The position numbers and the translations under genes are program-made. From the NCBI GenBank assembly GCA_902531175.1, contig CACADE010000001.1, positions 186,001 through 250,000 of the forward strand: a DNA stretch of 64,000 nucleotides, written 5' to 3'. Below the pieces are notes generated by a model. The model was not told the DNA's origin. It saw nothing but the letters and a program-made list of their open reading frames with translations, and made no database searches. This DNA comes from an uncultured Pelagibacteraceae bacterium (lineage in GTDB: Bacteria; Pseudomonadota; Alphaproteobacteria; Pelagibacterales; Pelagibacteraceae). Shown piece after piece: positions 1-8,517 of this stretch; the first letter of the stretch is position 1, and each line of letters opens with the position of its first letter.

Positions 1-1
1 A

Positions 2-94
2 GAAGATTTTAAGAAAATATGCTCCAACCTTTGTGATAAAATTGCATCTATTAACAAACGCCTAAAAGAGTTTGAAAAAAAAGATGCGTCTTGA
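2..94 (+). CDS. C-terminal end of an unidentified gene (5' cut by window edge)
   Basis: An open frame runs into the window from its left edge and ends at a TGA. It encodes about 30 residues, rich in Lys and Glu, with a helical look and no recognisable motif. The stop lies inside the first codons of guaA, so the two genes overlap by 11 bases and are probably cotranscribed. Too little of the protein is present to name it. Confidence 0.5.
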   Translation, partial: EDFKKICSNLCDKIASINKRLKEFEKKDAS

Positions 95-1643
95 AAATAA
101 TATAGATAAAATTTTAATAATCGATTTTGGGTCTCAGTTTACACAATTAATTGCAAGAAAAGTAAGAGAATTAAATGTTTTTTGTGAAATTATAAGTCAC
201 AACAAACTTAAAGTCTACAAAACTGAAAAAAATGTGAAAGGCATCATTTTATCAGGTGGTCCCTTAAATGTTTACCAAAATAAAAAAGTTAAATTCAATA
301 AAAGTATATTAAGTTCAAATATTCCAATTCTAGGCATTTGTTTTGGCCACCAGATAATCTCTAAAGAATTAGGAGGTAAAGTAAAACGAGCAAAATCAAG
401 AGAATTTGGGTTAGCAAAAGTTACAAAATTAAAAAAAAGCGCTTTAACTGAAAATTTCTTTTCAAAAAAATCTACCAATGTATGGATGAGTCATGGAGAT
501 GAGGTAATTAAATTACCTAAAGGTTTTAAAGTTATAGCAAAATCCTCAAATTCGAAATTATGCATGATAGAAAATGTAAAAAAAAAAATATATGGCATGC
601 AGTTTCATCCAGAAGTTTCCCATACAGTTAAAGGCAAAATAATATTAAAAAACTTTGTAATTAAAATTTGTAAAATTAAAAAAAATTGGACATCAAAAAA
701 TCAAAAATCCAAACTTATGCAGCAAATTAAAGAACAAGTTGGAAATTCTAAAGTAATTTGTGCATTATCTGGTGGAGTAGATAGTAGTGTAGTAGCAAAA
801 TTAATTAGTAATGCAATTGGAAAAAACTTAACTTGTATATTCGTTAATACTGGTCTGCTAAGAAAAAACGAAGAAAAACAAGTAGTGAATACTTTTAAAA
901 AAAAATTTAAATTGAATTTAATTTATGTAAATGCTGAACAATTATTCATAAGCAAATTAAAAAATGTAACGGATCCAGAAAAAAAAAGAAAAATTATTGG
1001 AAATTTATTTATCAAACTTTTTGAAAAATACGCAAAAAAAATAAAGAATGTAAAATTTCTAGCTCAAGGAACTTTATATCCTGATCTAATCGAAAGTAAG
1101 TCTGTAACAGGAAGTCAAACTTCAAAAATTAAGTCTCACCATAATGTTGGTGGTTTGCCAAAAAGAATGAAATTAAAATTAGTTGAACCATTGAAGTATT
1201 TATTTAAAGATGAGGTTAGAATGTTAGGTCTAGAATTAAATTTAAGTAAAGAAATTATTTCTAGACACCCTTTTCCTGGTCCTGGTTTAGCCATTAGAAT
1301 GCCAGGCATAATTACTAAAGAAAAAATAAAAATTTTAAAAGAAGCAGATAATTATTTTGTGAATGCATTAAGAGAACACAATCTATATCATAAGATATGG
1401 CAGGCTTATGCCGCATTACTACCTGTTAAAACAGTTGGTGTAATGGGAGACAATAGAACCTATGAATATTTATGTTTACTAAGAGCAATAACATCTGAAG
1501 ATGGAATGACAGCAGATTATTATCAATTTAATAAATCATTTATGCAAATGGTATCTAATAAAATAGTTAATAATATTCGAGGTATAAATAGAGTAGTTTA
1601 TGATGTGACCTCTAAACCGCCAAGCACTATTGAACTAGAATAA
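84..1643 (+). CDS. guaA: GMP synthase (glutamine-hydrolysing)
   Basis: Converts XMP to GMP using ATP and glutamine-derived ammonia, the last step of GMP synthesis in the cytoplasm. Residues 1-190 form a class I glutamine amidotransferase with nucleophile C86 in GICFGHQ and the catalytic pair H175/E177 in FHPEVS. An ATP pyrophosphatase domain follows, with the P-loop SGGVDSS at about 229-235. The C-terminal dimerisation domain ends in KPPSTIELE, as GuaA proteins do. I chose the ATG at 84 rather than the in-frame TTG at 72 because it gives the normal N-terminus and 519 residues (family about 520). It overlaps the preceding gene by 11 bases. No frameshift or missing catalytic residue is visible. 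Confidence 0.98.
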   Translation: MRLENNIDKILIIDFGSQFTQLIARKVRELNVFCEIISHNKLKVYKTEKNVKGIILSGGPLNVYQNKKVKFNKSILSSNIPILGICFGHQIISKELGGKVKRAKSREFGLAKVTKLKKSALTENFFSKKSTNVWMSHGDEVIKLPKGFKVIAKSSNSKLCMIENVKKKIYGMQFHPEVSHTVKGKIILKNFVIKICKIKKNWTSKNQKSKLMQQIKEQVGNSKVICALSGGVDSSVVAKLISNAIGKNLTCIFVNTGLLRKNEEKQVVNTFKKKFKLNLIYVNAEQLFISKLKNVTDPEKKRKIIGNLFIKLFEKYAKKIKNVKFLAQGTLYPDLIESKSVTGSQTSKIKSHHNVGGLPKRMKLKLVEPLKYLFKDEVRMLGLELNLSKEIISRHPFPGPGLAIRMPGIITKEKIKILKEADNYFVNALREHNLYHKIWQAYAALLPVKTVGVMGDNRTYEYLCLLRAITSEDGMTADYYQFNKSFMQMVSNKIVNNIRGINRVVYDVTSKPPSTIELE

Positions 1644-1663
1644 AAATAAATTATAATTTCACT

Positions 1664-2083
1664 ATGAAATATTTACACACAATGATTAGAATTTCTAATA
1701 TTGAAGAGTCTTTAAAATTTTTTTGTGATGGGCTGGGTTTAAAAGAGATAAAAAGAATGGAAAATGAAAAAGGTAGATACACATTAATTTTTTTAGCTGC
1801 ACCAAACGATAATAATGCAGAAATTGAACTTACTTATAATTGGGACGGTGACAATTTAGGAGAGGGATCCAGAAACTTTGGTCACTTAGCCTATAGAGTT
1901 AAAAATATATACGAAGTATGTAAAAGATTAATGGATATGGGTTATACAATTAATAGACCACCTAGAGATGGTCATATGGCATTTGTGAAATCACCAGATA
2001 AAATATCAATAGAAATACTTCAGGAAGGCAATCTTCCCCCAAAAGAGCCATGGTCATCGATGGAAAATACTGGAACTTGGTAA
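1664..2083 (+). CDS. gloA: Lactoylglutathione lyase (glyoxalase I)
   Basis: Isomerises the hemithioacetal of methylglyoxal and glutathione to S-lactoylglutathione, a cytoplasmic detoxification step. The 139 residues form the usual pair of VOC/glyoxalase beta-alpha-beta-beta-beta modules. The four metal ligands of GloA can be placed at H5, E55 (in IELTYNW), H74 (in FGHLAY) and E117 (in SIEIL). The length matches bacterial Ni/Co-type GloA (about 135). It follows guaA by 20 bases and meets the convergent terC gene after 2 bases. The glutathione it needs would be made by gshA and gshB further along the window. Confidence 0.93.
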   Translation: MKYLHTMIRISNIEESLKFFCDGLGLKEIKRMENEKGRYTLIFLAAPNDNNAEIELTYNWDGDNLGEGSRNFGHLAYRVKNIYEVCKRLMDMGYTINRPPRDGHMAFVKSPDKISIEILQEGNLPPKEPWSSMENTGTW

Positions 2084-2085
2084 TA

Positions 2086-2697
2086 TTAGAAATACTTTAT
2101 ATATTTTTCATTAATATTTAAAATTTCTAAATCGACTAGCCCACCTATTACTAATTGAATAGCAACCAATAGTATAAAACCTAAACCTATGTAAGCTATC
2201 CATAGATGTTTTTGTATATAATTTGCTAAATAAGTAGCTAATGCTCCAGTAAGGACTACTGATAATACTAAGCCAAAAATCATAAAACCAAAATTACCTT
2301 TGGCTGCACCCACAACGCCAATAACGTTATCAAAACTAATCGTAATATCTGCAAACAAAACCTTGTAAATACTTTTGATAAATGAAGGCTCCATAGATTT
2401 CTTTTTAGGAGACTTTATTTTTTGAATTTCAAATAAATCTTTTCTTAAGTCGTTAACAATCCAAATTAAAAGTAGTCCACCAAGAATTTTAATGAAGTAA
2501 AACTTAAATAAATATGTTGCAAATATTGCAAATATAACTTTGAAAACTAACGCACCAACTACGCCCCAAAATATTATCTTTTTTCTATTTTTTGGAACAA
2601 AATTAGCAGCAATCAATCCTATTATTATTGCATTATCCGCAGCTAGAATAATGTCTATAAATATAATTTGCAGTAAAATGAGTGATTGTTCTATCAA
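2086..2697 (-). CDS. TerC/YjbE-family integral membrane protein
   Basis: A 203-residue hydrophobic protein with about six or seven membrane segments in two half-repeats. Each half has the acidic membrane motif typical of TerC proteins: DIILAADNA near residue 15 and DITISFDNV near residue 116. Family members include manganese exporters and tellurite-resistance proteins, and the conserved Asp residues are thought to bind metal. The substrate cannot be decided from sequence. I looked in the 112-base upstream region for a yybP-ykoY manganese riboswitch, which often precedes this family, and did not see one. It is divergent from dctP. Confidence 0.85.
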   Translation of the reverse strand: MIEQSLILLQIIFIDIILAADNAIIIGLIAANFVPKNRKKIIFWGVVGALVFKVIFAIFATYLFKFYFIKILGGLLLIWIVNDLRKDLFEIQKIKSPKKKSMEPSFIKSIYKVLFADITISFDNVIGVVGAAKGNFGFMIFGLVLSVVLTGALATYLANYIQKHLWIAYIGLGFILLVAIQLVIGGLVDLEILNINEKYIKYF

Positions 2698-2809
2698 GAT
2701 GCTATTATAATAGTAATTATTTATTATATTTCAATAAAACATCAAAAATTTTTATTGATTTAAGTTTTAATACATAATGAGATATGTTTTTTAGAAATAT
2801 GGAGGATTT

Positions 2810-3781
2810 ATGAAACTTTTCAAAATTTTGTTCTCTGTTTTATTTTCTGTTCTTTTAACTGCCAATGCTTTTGCTGCAGAAAAATGGGATATGGCACTAG
2901 CTTATGGTGCAAGCAACTTCCATTCTGCTAATGCAGCTGAATTTGCTAAAAATGTTTCAGAAAAAAGTGGGGGAAAATTAACAATAGTAACTCACCCAGG
3001 TGGATCTCTTTTTAAAGGTGGAGAGATATTTAGGGCTGTTAGAACTGGACAAGCTCAAATTGGTGAAAGATTTATGTCGGCTCTAGGTAAAGAGGATCCG
3101 TTATTAGAGATTGACTCGCAACCATTTCTTGCGACATCTTATGATGATGCTATGAAACTGTATCAAGCATCAAAGCCTGCAATAATCAAAGGTTTAGATC
3201 AAAAAGGTCTTGTATTTTTATACGCTGTACCATGGCCTGCGCAAGGTCTTTATAGTAAAAAAGAGATTAACAGTGTTGCTGATTTAAAAGGTTTAAAATT
3301 TAGAGCGTATAATTCTGCAACTATTAGAATGGCTGAATTGACAGGTATGGCACCTACAAAAATAGAAGCAGCTGAAATAAGCCAAGCATTCTCAACTGGT
3401 GCGGTTGAAAGTATGATTACTTCACCAACTACTGGTAAGAACAGTAAAATTTGGGAAAATGGAGTAAAGTATTTTTATGATATTGCAGCTTGGTTTCCAA
3501 AAAATATGATTGTAGCTCACAGAGGTTCTTGGAATAAATTAGATAATGCTACACAAAAAATGATTATGGAAGAGGCAGCAGTTGCTGAGAAAAAAGGTTG
3601 GGCACTTTCAAAAAAAGGAAATGTTGCTGATAAAAAAGCTTTAGCTGATGCTGGAATGAAAGTAGGCAAAGTAAATACAGCCCTTGAAAGTCATTTCAAA
3701 AAAGTTGGTGCTACAATGGCAGAAGAATGGAAGAAAAAAGCTGGCGATAGAGGTGCTAGTGTTCTTGCTGCTTATAATTAA
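2810..3781 (+). CDS. dctP: TRAP transporter periplasmic solute-binding protein (DctP family)
   Basis: Captures an organic anion in the periplasm and delivers it to the DctQM membrane complex. The 323-residue precursor has a clear signal peptide with probable cleavage after AFA near residue 23. The family's carboxylate-binding arginine lies in LKFRAYN at about residue 165, followed by the usual EAAEISQAFSTGAVE segment. A strong Shine-Dalgarno GGAGGA sits eight to nine bases before the ATG, consistent with the high expression usual for binding proteins in SAR11. The gene is followed by a terminator-like hairpin and then dctQ. The substrate is not deducible; a carboxylate or amino-acid derivative is likely. 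Confidence 0.93.
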   Translation: MKLFKILFSVLFSVLLTANAFAAEKWDMALAYGASNFHSANAAEFAKNVSEKSGGKLTIVTHPGGSLFKGGEIFRAVRTGQAQIGERFMSALGKEDPLLEIDSQPFLATSYDDAMKLYQASKPAIIKGLDQKGLVFLYAVPWPAQGLYSKKEINSVADLKGLKFRAYNSATIRMAELTGMAPTKIEAAEISQAFSTGAVESMITSPTTGKNSKIWENGVKYFYDIAAWFPKNMIVAHRGSWNKLDNATQKMIMEEAAVAEKKGWALSKKGNVADKKALADAGMKVGKVNTALESHFKKVGATMAEEWKKKAGDRGASVLAAYN

Positions 3782-3793
3782 ATCATTATAATT

Positions 3794-3820
3794 AAAAAGG
3801 CCGTATTAAACGGCCTTTTT
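3794..3820 (+). terminator. Terminator-like hairpin between dctP and dctQ
   Basis: A perfect 11-base-pair stem (AAAAAGGCCGT / ACGGCCTTTTT) with a five-base ATTAA loop and a run of five T at its 3' side. It starts 13 bases after the dctP stop and ends only two bases before the dctQ ATG. It has the form of an intrinsic terminator. It could end most transcripts after dctP or stabilise its 3' end, and it occupies the position where a dctQ ribosome-binding site would be. Confidence 0.8.
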
Positions 3821-3822
3821 AT

Positions 3823-4314
3823 ATGTTTGCTAAAGTCAATAAATTTTTAAATAATCTTTATAGTTGCTCAGGCTATATCGCTGCATTCTTTCTTATTTTG
3901 GTTGCAGTTTTTATTTTAATTGGAATTTCATCAAGAATATTTGGTTTTTATATAAGAGGCCTAGCTGAATATTCTGGATATTGTATGGCTGCCTCATCTT
4001 TTTTTGCTTTATCTTATACTTTTGTAGAAGGTGGTCACATAAGAATTACTTTATTTTTAGAAAAAGCTACTGGGATTAAAAAGAGATTTTTGGAATTATG
4101 GAGTTTGATAGTTGCAACTATATTTTCTGGTTATTTAGCATTCTATTTTTTGAAAATGCTAAAAATATCTTATGAATTTCAAGAGAGAAGTGAAGGAGCT
4201 GACGAAATTTTAATTTGGATACCACAAACTAGTGTTGCTTTAGGATCACTAATATTTTTCATATGCGTATTTCATCAATTAGTTTTGAAAATACAAACAA
4301 AAAAAAATGACTGA
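3823..4314 (+). CDS. dctQ: TRAP transporter small membrane subunit (DctQ)
   Basis: The small permease subunit that pairs with DctM. It is 163 residues with four predicted membrane segments (about residues 18-40, 52-70, 90-115 and 133-155), as usual for DctQ. It carries the conserved GLAEYSGY motif near residue 46 that places it in the family. The ATG lies two bases after the terminator-like hairpin and has no Shine-Dalgarno sequence in the usual place, so initiation is probably inefficient unless the hairpin melts. The 3' end overlaps dctM by eight bases, suggesting coupled translation of the two membrane subunits. Confidence 0.9.
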   Translation: MFAKVNKFLNNLYSCSGYIAAFFLILVAVFILIGISSRIFGFYIRGLAEYSGYCMAASSFFALSYTFVEGGHIRITLFLEKATGIKKRFLELWSLIVATIFSGYLAFYFLKMLKISYEFQERSEGADEILIWIPQTSVALGSLIFFICVFHQLVLKIQTKKND

Positions 4315-5617
4315 AATTTTACTTACTATATTTTTCATAAGTGTTCTCTTGATATTTTTAGGCTCAGGAATTTGGGTTGCTATAAGCATGGTTGGTGTTT
4401 CATCTATAGGAATGATACTGTTCACCACAAGGCCAGTTGGTGATGCGATGGCAACAACAATTTGGGGAGCTTCATCTTCATGGACTTTAACTGCACTTCC
4501 TTTATTTGTTTGGATGGGTGAAATTTTATTTCGGACGAAGTTATCTGAAAATTTATTTGAAGGATTATCCCCATGGATGCAGAAACTACCCGGTGGCTTA
4601 GTGCATATTAATGTAGTTGGATGTGCTTTATTTGCAGCTATTTCAGGATCTTCTGCAGCAACTGTAGCCACAGTAGGAAAAATGTCTATTCCAGAACTAA
4701 GAAAAAGAAAATATCCAGAAAGTATTCTACTTGGAAGTTTAGCTGGTTCAGGAACGCTGGGTCTTCTAATTCCACCTTCAATAATTTTAATTATTTATGG
4801 TGTGACTGTCCAAGAGTCGATAGCAAAACTATTTATTGCTGGAATTGTACCAGGAATAATGATTGCGTTGATCTTTATGACATATGTAATGATTTGGTCC
4901 TTAATAAATAAAAAATCCATGCCTACTTTTAAACAAGACTTCTCACTTATGGAAAAGGTAAGGAAATCAGGAAAACTGATACCCGTAATATTATTAATAG
5001 TTTCAGTTATTGGTTCAATTTATACTGGTATAGCAACCGCAACTGAAGCAGCTTCTTTGGGTGTAGTAGGTGCATTAATTTTGTCATACTTTCAAAAGAG
5101 TTTGTCTTTTAGAACATTTAAAGAGTCTCTCTTGGGTGCTACTAAAACTTCTTGCATGATAGCTTTTATATTAGCTGGAGCCACTTTTTTATCTTTGGCA
5201 ATGGGTTTTACAGGATTGCCAAGAAATCTTGCTCTATGGATTGAAGGAATGGAACTTTCTCCTTATGTTTTAATTTTTGTTTTAATGATCTTTTATATAA
5301 TTCTTGGAATGTTTCTTGATGGTATATCTGCTGTAGTTTTAACAATGGCTATAATTGAACCAATGATTAGGCAAGCAGGTTTTGATATGATTTGGTTTGG
5401 TGTCTTTCTAGTTATTGTTGTCGAAATGGCTCAGATCACACCACCGGTTGGCTTCAATCTTTTTGTCCTTCAGGGTATGGCTAATAAAGACATGGGGTAT
5501 ATAGCAAGAAGTGCGTTTCCACTCTTCTTGCTAATGATTTTTGCTGTTATCTTAGTTGTTATATTTCCTGAAATCGCTCTATGGATGCCTGAGCAAATGA
5601 TAAAAAATATAAATTAG
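4307..5617 (+). CDS. dctM: TRAP transporter large membrane subunit (DctM)
   Basis: The ion-coupled channel of the TRAP transporter. The 436 residues form many hydrophobic helices. Signature segments include AAISGSSAATVATVG at about residue 107, the GSLAGSGTLGLLIPPS stretch at about 142, and MAQITPPVGFN near residue 380, which is the family's repeated PPS/PPV hairpin. The length is standard. It begins inside the end of dctQ and its stop codon overlaps by three bases with the stop of the convergent TPR gene. A Na+-driven mechanism is inferred from the family. Confidence 0.93.
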   Translation: MTEILLTIFFISVLLIFLGSGIWVAISMVGVSSIGMILFTTRPVGDAMATTIWGASSSWTLTALPLFVWMGEILFRTKLSENLFEGLSPWMQKLPGGLVHINVVGCALFAAISGSSAATVATVGKMSIPELRKRKYPESILLGSLAGSGTLGLLIPPSIILIIYGVTVQESIAKLFIAGIVPGIMIALIFMTYVMIWSLINKKSMPTFKQDFSLMEKVRKSGKLIPVILLIVSVIGSIYTGIATATEAASLGVVGALILSYFQKSLSFRTFKESLLGATKTSCMIAFILAGATFLSLAMGFTGLPRNLALWIEGMELSPYVLIFVLMIFYIILGMFLDGISAVVLTMAIIEPMIRQAGFDMIWFGVFLVIVVEMAQITPPVGFNLFVLQGMANKDMGYIARSAFPLFLLMIFAVILVVIFPEIALWMPEQMIKNIN

Positions 5618-6102
5618 TATTTTGATTTTTTAGACCCGTCTATTACGCCCTTCAGCTGATTGTATTCCTCACAATTACATCCCTCTAGAACACTCAATCT
5701 TTCTTTTGCTAAATTCATTCTATTTGTTGCAACATATAATTCACCAAGATATTCGTTAATTCCTATGTGATTTGGCTCAATAGCTAAACCTTGAAGATAA
5801 TATTTTTCACCATTTTCAAAATCGCCAGTTTTTCTTGTTGCAAATCCAAGGTAATTTAATGTATCTGCTTTATTTGGCTTCATCTTATTTGACTTTACTA
5901 AAAATTTAATTGCTCTCTGGTATCTTTTAATTGCTTTCTCTGTTTTACCATTTTTTTCTAATTTTTTTGCAGCTTTAATCAATTTCACTGCCTTATCATA
6001 ATGGCTTTCTGTTGATCCAGAATCGCTACTAGATCCAGCAGCAAAAGATGTTCCTGCTAAAAATATTAAAAAGAACATTGAAAAAAATATTTTTTTTATC
6101 AT
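5614..6102 (-). CDS. Exported tetratricopeptide-repeat protein
   Basis: A 162-residue protein with an N-terminal signal peptide ending near AFAAG (residue 22) and a low-complexity Ser-rich linker. Three TPR-like helical pairs follow, for example AIKRYQRAIKFL near 60, ADTLNYLGFA near 81 and NEYLGELYVAT near 118. A CxC pair (GCNCEEY) lies near the C-terminus. TPRs bind partner proteins; no enzymatic motif is seen. Its ATG overlaps the pxpA stop (TAATG), so it is translated with 5-oxoprolinase subunit A. The functional link to that enzyme is unknown. Confidence 0.8.
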   Translation of the reverse strand: MIKKIFFSMFFLIFLAGTSFAAGSSSDSGSTESHYDKAVKLIKAAKKLEKNGKTEKAIKRYQRAIKFLVKSNKMKPNKADTLNYLGFATRKTGDFENGEKYYLQGLAIEPNHIGINEYLGELYVATNRMNLAKERLSVLEGCNCEEYNQLKGVIDGSKKSKY

Positions 6103-6875
6103 TATTTAAATTTCCTTAAATTAGTTAGTGTTTTTAGTTCTAAGCCGTTATCTATTAAATTATTTTTTATAGATATAGCTGTAGCTAGAGAACTTTCATT
6201 ATCGCCATGTATACACACAGAGTCTATTTCACAAGGTATTTGCTTTCCGCTGTGACAATTTATGGCTTGGTTCTGAACCATGCTTAAAACATGACTTTTT
6301 GCTTTTTCTGGATCTGTAATAAGTGCATGAGGCTCTTTTCTAGATACTAAGTTTCCATTATCCTCATAATTTCTATCAGCAAAAATTTCACATGCTATCT
6401 TCATATCAAATTTCTTTGCCGCCTCTTCCATCTTTGAACCTGTCGGTACTAAATAAATTAAATCTTTATTAAAATTGCAGATTGATTTTGCAATGATAGT
6501 TGCAAGTTCAATATCTTCACAAGCCATATTGTTCAATGCCCCGTGTGGTTTAATATGTGTAACGATCTCTCCATGTTTTTCAGCTATATTTTGTAAAATT
6601 TCATACTGATCAATTAATAATTTATTTATTTCATCTGACGATAAATTTAGTCTTTTACGTCCAAAGTTTTCTGGATCATTAAATGATGGATGCGCACCTA
6701 TGCTAACACCGTTTTTCTTACAAATTTTTACAACTTGATTCATGCTATCTTCATCACCAGCATGATAACCACAAGCAACATTAGCTGAATTGACAATTTC
6801 TAGTAATTTTGGATCATTTTCATCAGAATGATGCTTTGATTTTTCACCTAGATCACAATTGATATTAATTTCCAT
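6102..6875 (-). CDS. pxpA: 5-oxoprolinase subunit A (LamB/YcsF family)
   Basis: One of three subunits of the bacterial ATP-dependent 5-oxoprolinase, which opens pyroglutamate to glutamate in the cytoplasm. Family motifs are all present: INCDLGE at residues 4-10, NVACGYHAGD near 32, GAHPSFNDPENFGR near 58, HIKPHGALNN near 104 and CIHGDN near 221. The 257 residues match the family. It is divergent from pxpB, with only 27 bases between the two start codons, so one small region must control both halves of the enzyme. The TPR gene follows with a one-base overlap. Confidence 0.93.
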   Translation of the reverse strand: MEININCDLGEKSKHHSDENDPKLLEIVNSANVACGYHAGDEDSMNQVVKICKKNGVSIGAHPSFNDPENFGRKRLNLSSDEINKLLIDQYEILQNIAEKHGEIVTHIKPHGALNNMACEDIELATIIAKSICNFNKDLIYLVPTGSKMEEAAKKFDMKIACEIFADRNYEDNGNLVSRKEPHALITDPEKAKSHVLSMVQNQAINCHSGKQIPCEIDSVCIHGDNESSLATAISIKNNLIDNGLELKTLTNLRKFK

Positions 6876-6902
6876 ACTAACAAATCATAAGTATAACATG
6901 GT

Positions 6903-7577
6903 ATGATAAAAAATATATTAAATCTTGGTGACGCAGCTTTGTATTGCGACTTTGGAAGTGATGTAAATCAAGAAATTAATTCAAATGTTATCAAATATTT
7001 TTACCATATAAAAAAATTAAATTTAAAAGGTATTACAAACTTAACTCCATCTTATAATAAATTAATAATTTCATATGATTTAAATATACATTCTTTTTTA
7101 TCTTTAAAAAAAAAAATTGAAAATATAGAGATTAAAGAAAACAATAAATTAGAAAAAAACCTAATCGAAATTCCAGTATGTTGTGATAATGACTTTGCAT
7201 TAGATATTGAAAGAGTTGAAAACAAATTAAAATTAAAATCAGAAATAATCCTCGAAAAATTTTTTAGTAAAAATTACTTTTGTTATATGACAGGATTTGT
7301 TGCTGGTATGCCTTTTCTTGGTGATCTCGACCAGGAGATGAGATTAAAAAGATTAGAAACACCAAGAGTTAAAGTTCCAAAAGGTTCAGTTGGAATAACA
7401 GAACAATTTTGCAACATATACTCTTTTGAGACACCTGGGGGATGGAATATTTTGGGAAATACACCACAAAATATTTTCGACTCATCTAATCAATCAAAGC
7501 CAAATCTAGTTAATCCTGGTGATACAATAAAATTTTATCGAATAACTTTAGATCAATATAATGAAATCAAAAGATAG
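6903..7577 (+). CDS. pxpB: 5-oxoprolinase subunit B (KipI-like)
   Basis: Subunit B of 5-oxoprolinase. The 224-residue cytoplasmic protein has the KipI-type N-terminal LGDAALYCDFG, the SYNKLIISYD segment, the FVAGMPFLGDL motif near residue 137 and PRVKVPKGSVGI near 157. The start chosen gives the normal N-terminus; an ATG five bases upstream reads straight into a stop. Its 3' end overlaps pxpC by 17 bases. It was originally described in Bacillus as a kinase inhibitor, but together with pxpA and pxpC the enzyme role is the better call. Confidence 0.9.
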   Translation: MIKNILNLGDAALYCDFGSDVNQEINSNVIKYFYHIKKLNLKGITNLTPSYNKLIISYDLNIHSFLSLKKKIENIEIKENNKLEKNLIEIPVCCDNDFALDIERVENKLKLKSEIILEKFFSKNYFCYMTGFVAGMPFLGDLDQEMRLKRLETPRVKVPKGSVGITEQFCNIYSFETPGGWNILGNTPQNIFDSSNQSKPNLVNPGDTIKFYRITLDQYNEIKR

Positions 7578-8517
7578 AAACTACTTTAAAATTTTAAGAG
7601 CTGGTATCAACACCACATATCAAGACTTAGGAAGAAATAATTTATACCATATTGGTATTCCTTTTAGTGGAGCGATGGATAAAAGAAATTTTCAATTGTT
7701 AAACTCACTTCTACAAAATGATTACAATTCACCTGTAATAGAATTTGCTTATCAAGGTCCACATTTGAAGTATTTTGGAAAAGATATTTTTTTTTGTATT
7801 TCTGGAAATGTATCATTTAAAATTATATCAAAAGAGGGTGTTATTGATGGTAATTCCTACCAATGTTATTTGTTAAAAAATGGAGATGAAGTCGATATAC
7901 ATTCAACCAACAAGTCCGTTTATGGATATTTTTCAATTAATGGAACTTTTGGTGTTGATTATTATTGGGGAAGCTGTTCAATAAATACACAAGCTCAAAT
8001 AGGACCAAATAACGGGAATAAATTTTCTAAAGATTTAGAAATTGAAATAATTGATATTAATAATTCTTTTAACAAAAGAAAACTTGATTACTTAGGTAGC
8101 ACTATTGAAAATATTAGAGTCATTAAAGGCACAAACTATGATTATTTCTCTAATTCTTCACAAGATAAATTCTTTAAAGAAATTTTTAAAATTACAAAAC
8201 TTTCAGACAGGATGGGTATGAGATTAGAAGGTCCAAAAATTGAAAATATCGTTGATCCTAACATAAAATCTGAAGGCTTGGTAAAAGGTGTAATTCAAAT
8301 AACATCTGCTGGAGATCCAATAATTATGTTATCAGATCATGGGACTATTGGTGGATATCCGAAGATTGCAACTGTCATATCTGCTGACTATGATCGACTG
8401 GTACAATTAACACCAGGATCTAATATTAAATTTAAAGATGTAAGCTTGGAGGATGCTGAAACATTATATAAACTTTATCAGATGGAGACTAATAATCTTA
8501 TTTCTCAAATTAAATGA
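7561..8517 (+). CDS. pxpC: 5-oxoprolinase subunit C (KipA-like, biotin-dependent carboxyltransferase-related fold)
   Basis: Subunit C of 5-oxoprolinase. The 318 residues show the family's opening pattern, RAGINTTYQDLGR then GIPFSGAMDKRNF near residue 36, and a conserved segment SAGDPIIMLSDHGTIGGYP near 258. It overlaps pxpB by 17 bases and its stop overlaps the start of the following EamA gene (ATGA), so pxpB-pxpC and the exporter form one operon. Fusions of PxpB and PxpC are common elsewhere; here they are separate. No inactivating changes are visible. Confidence 0.9.
   Translation: MKSKDRNYFKILRAGINTTYQDLGRNNLYHIGIPFSGAMDKRNFQLLNSLLQNDYNSPVIEFAYQGPHLKYFGKDIFFCISGNVSFKIISKEGVIDGNSYQCYLLKNGDEVDIHSTNKSVYGYFSINGTFGVDYYWGSCSINTQAQIGPNNGNKFSKDLEIEIIDINNSFNKRKLDYLGSTIENIRVIKGTNYDYFSNSSQDKFFKEIFKITKLSDRMGMRLEGPKIENIVDPNIKSEGLVKGVIQITSAGDPIIMLSDHGTIGGYPKIATVISADYDRLVQLTPGSNIKFKDVSLEDAETLYKLYQMETNNLISQIK

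Noticed and set aside
2698-2809. Manganese (yybP-ykoY) riboswitch upstream of the TerC-family gene
   Set aside because: The 112-base gap is very AT-rich and lacks the conserved helices and loops of that riboswitch.
4279-4671. A 130-codon minus-strand frame across dctQ/dctM
   Set aside because: It is antisense to strongly conserved TRAP membrane genes and has no recognisable features.
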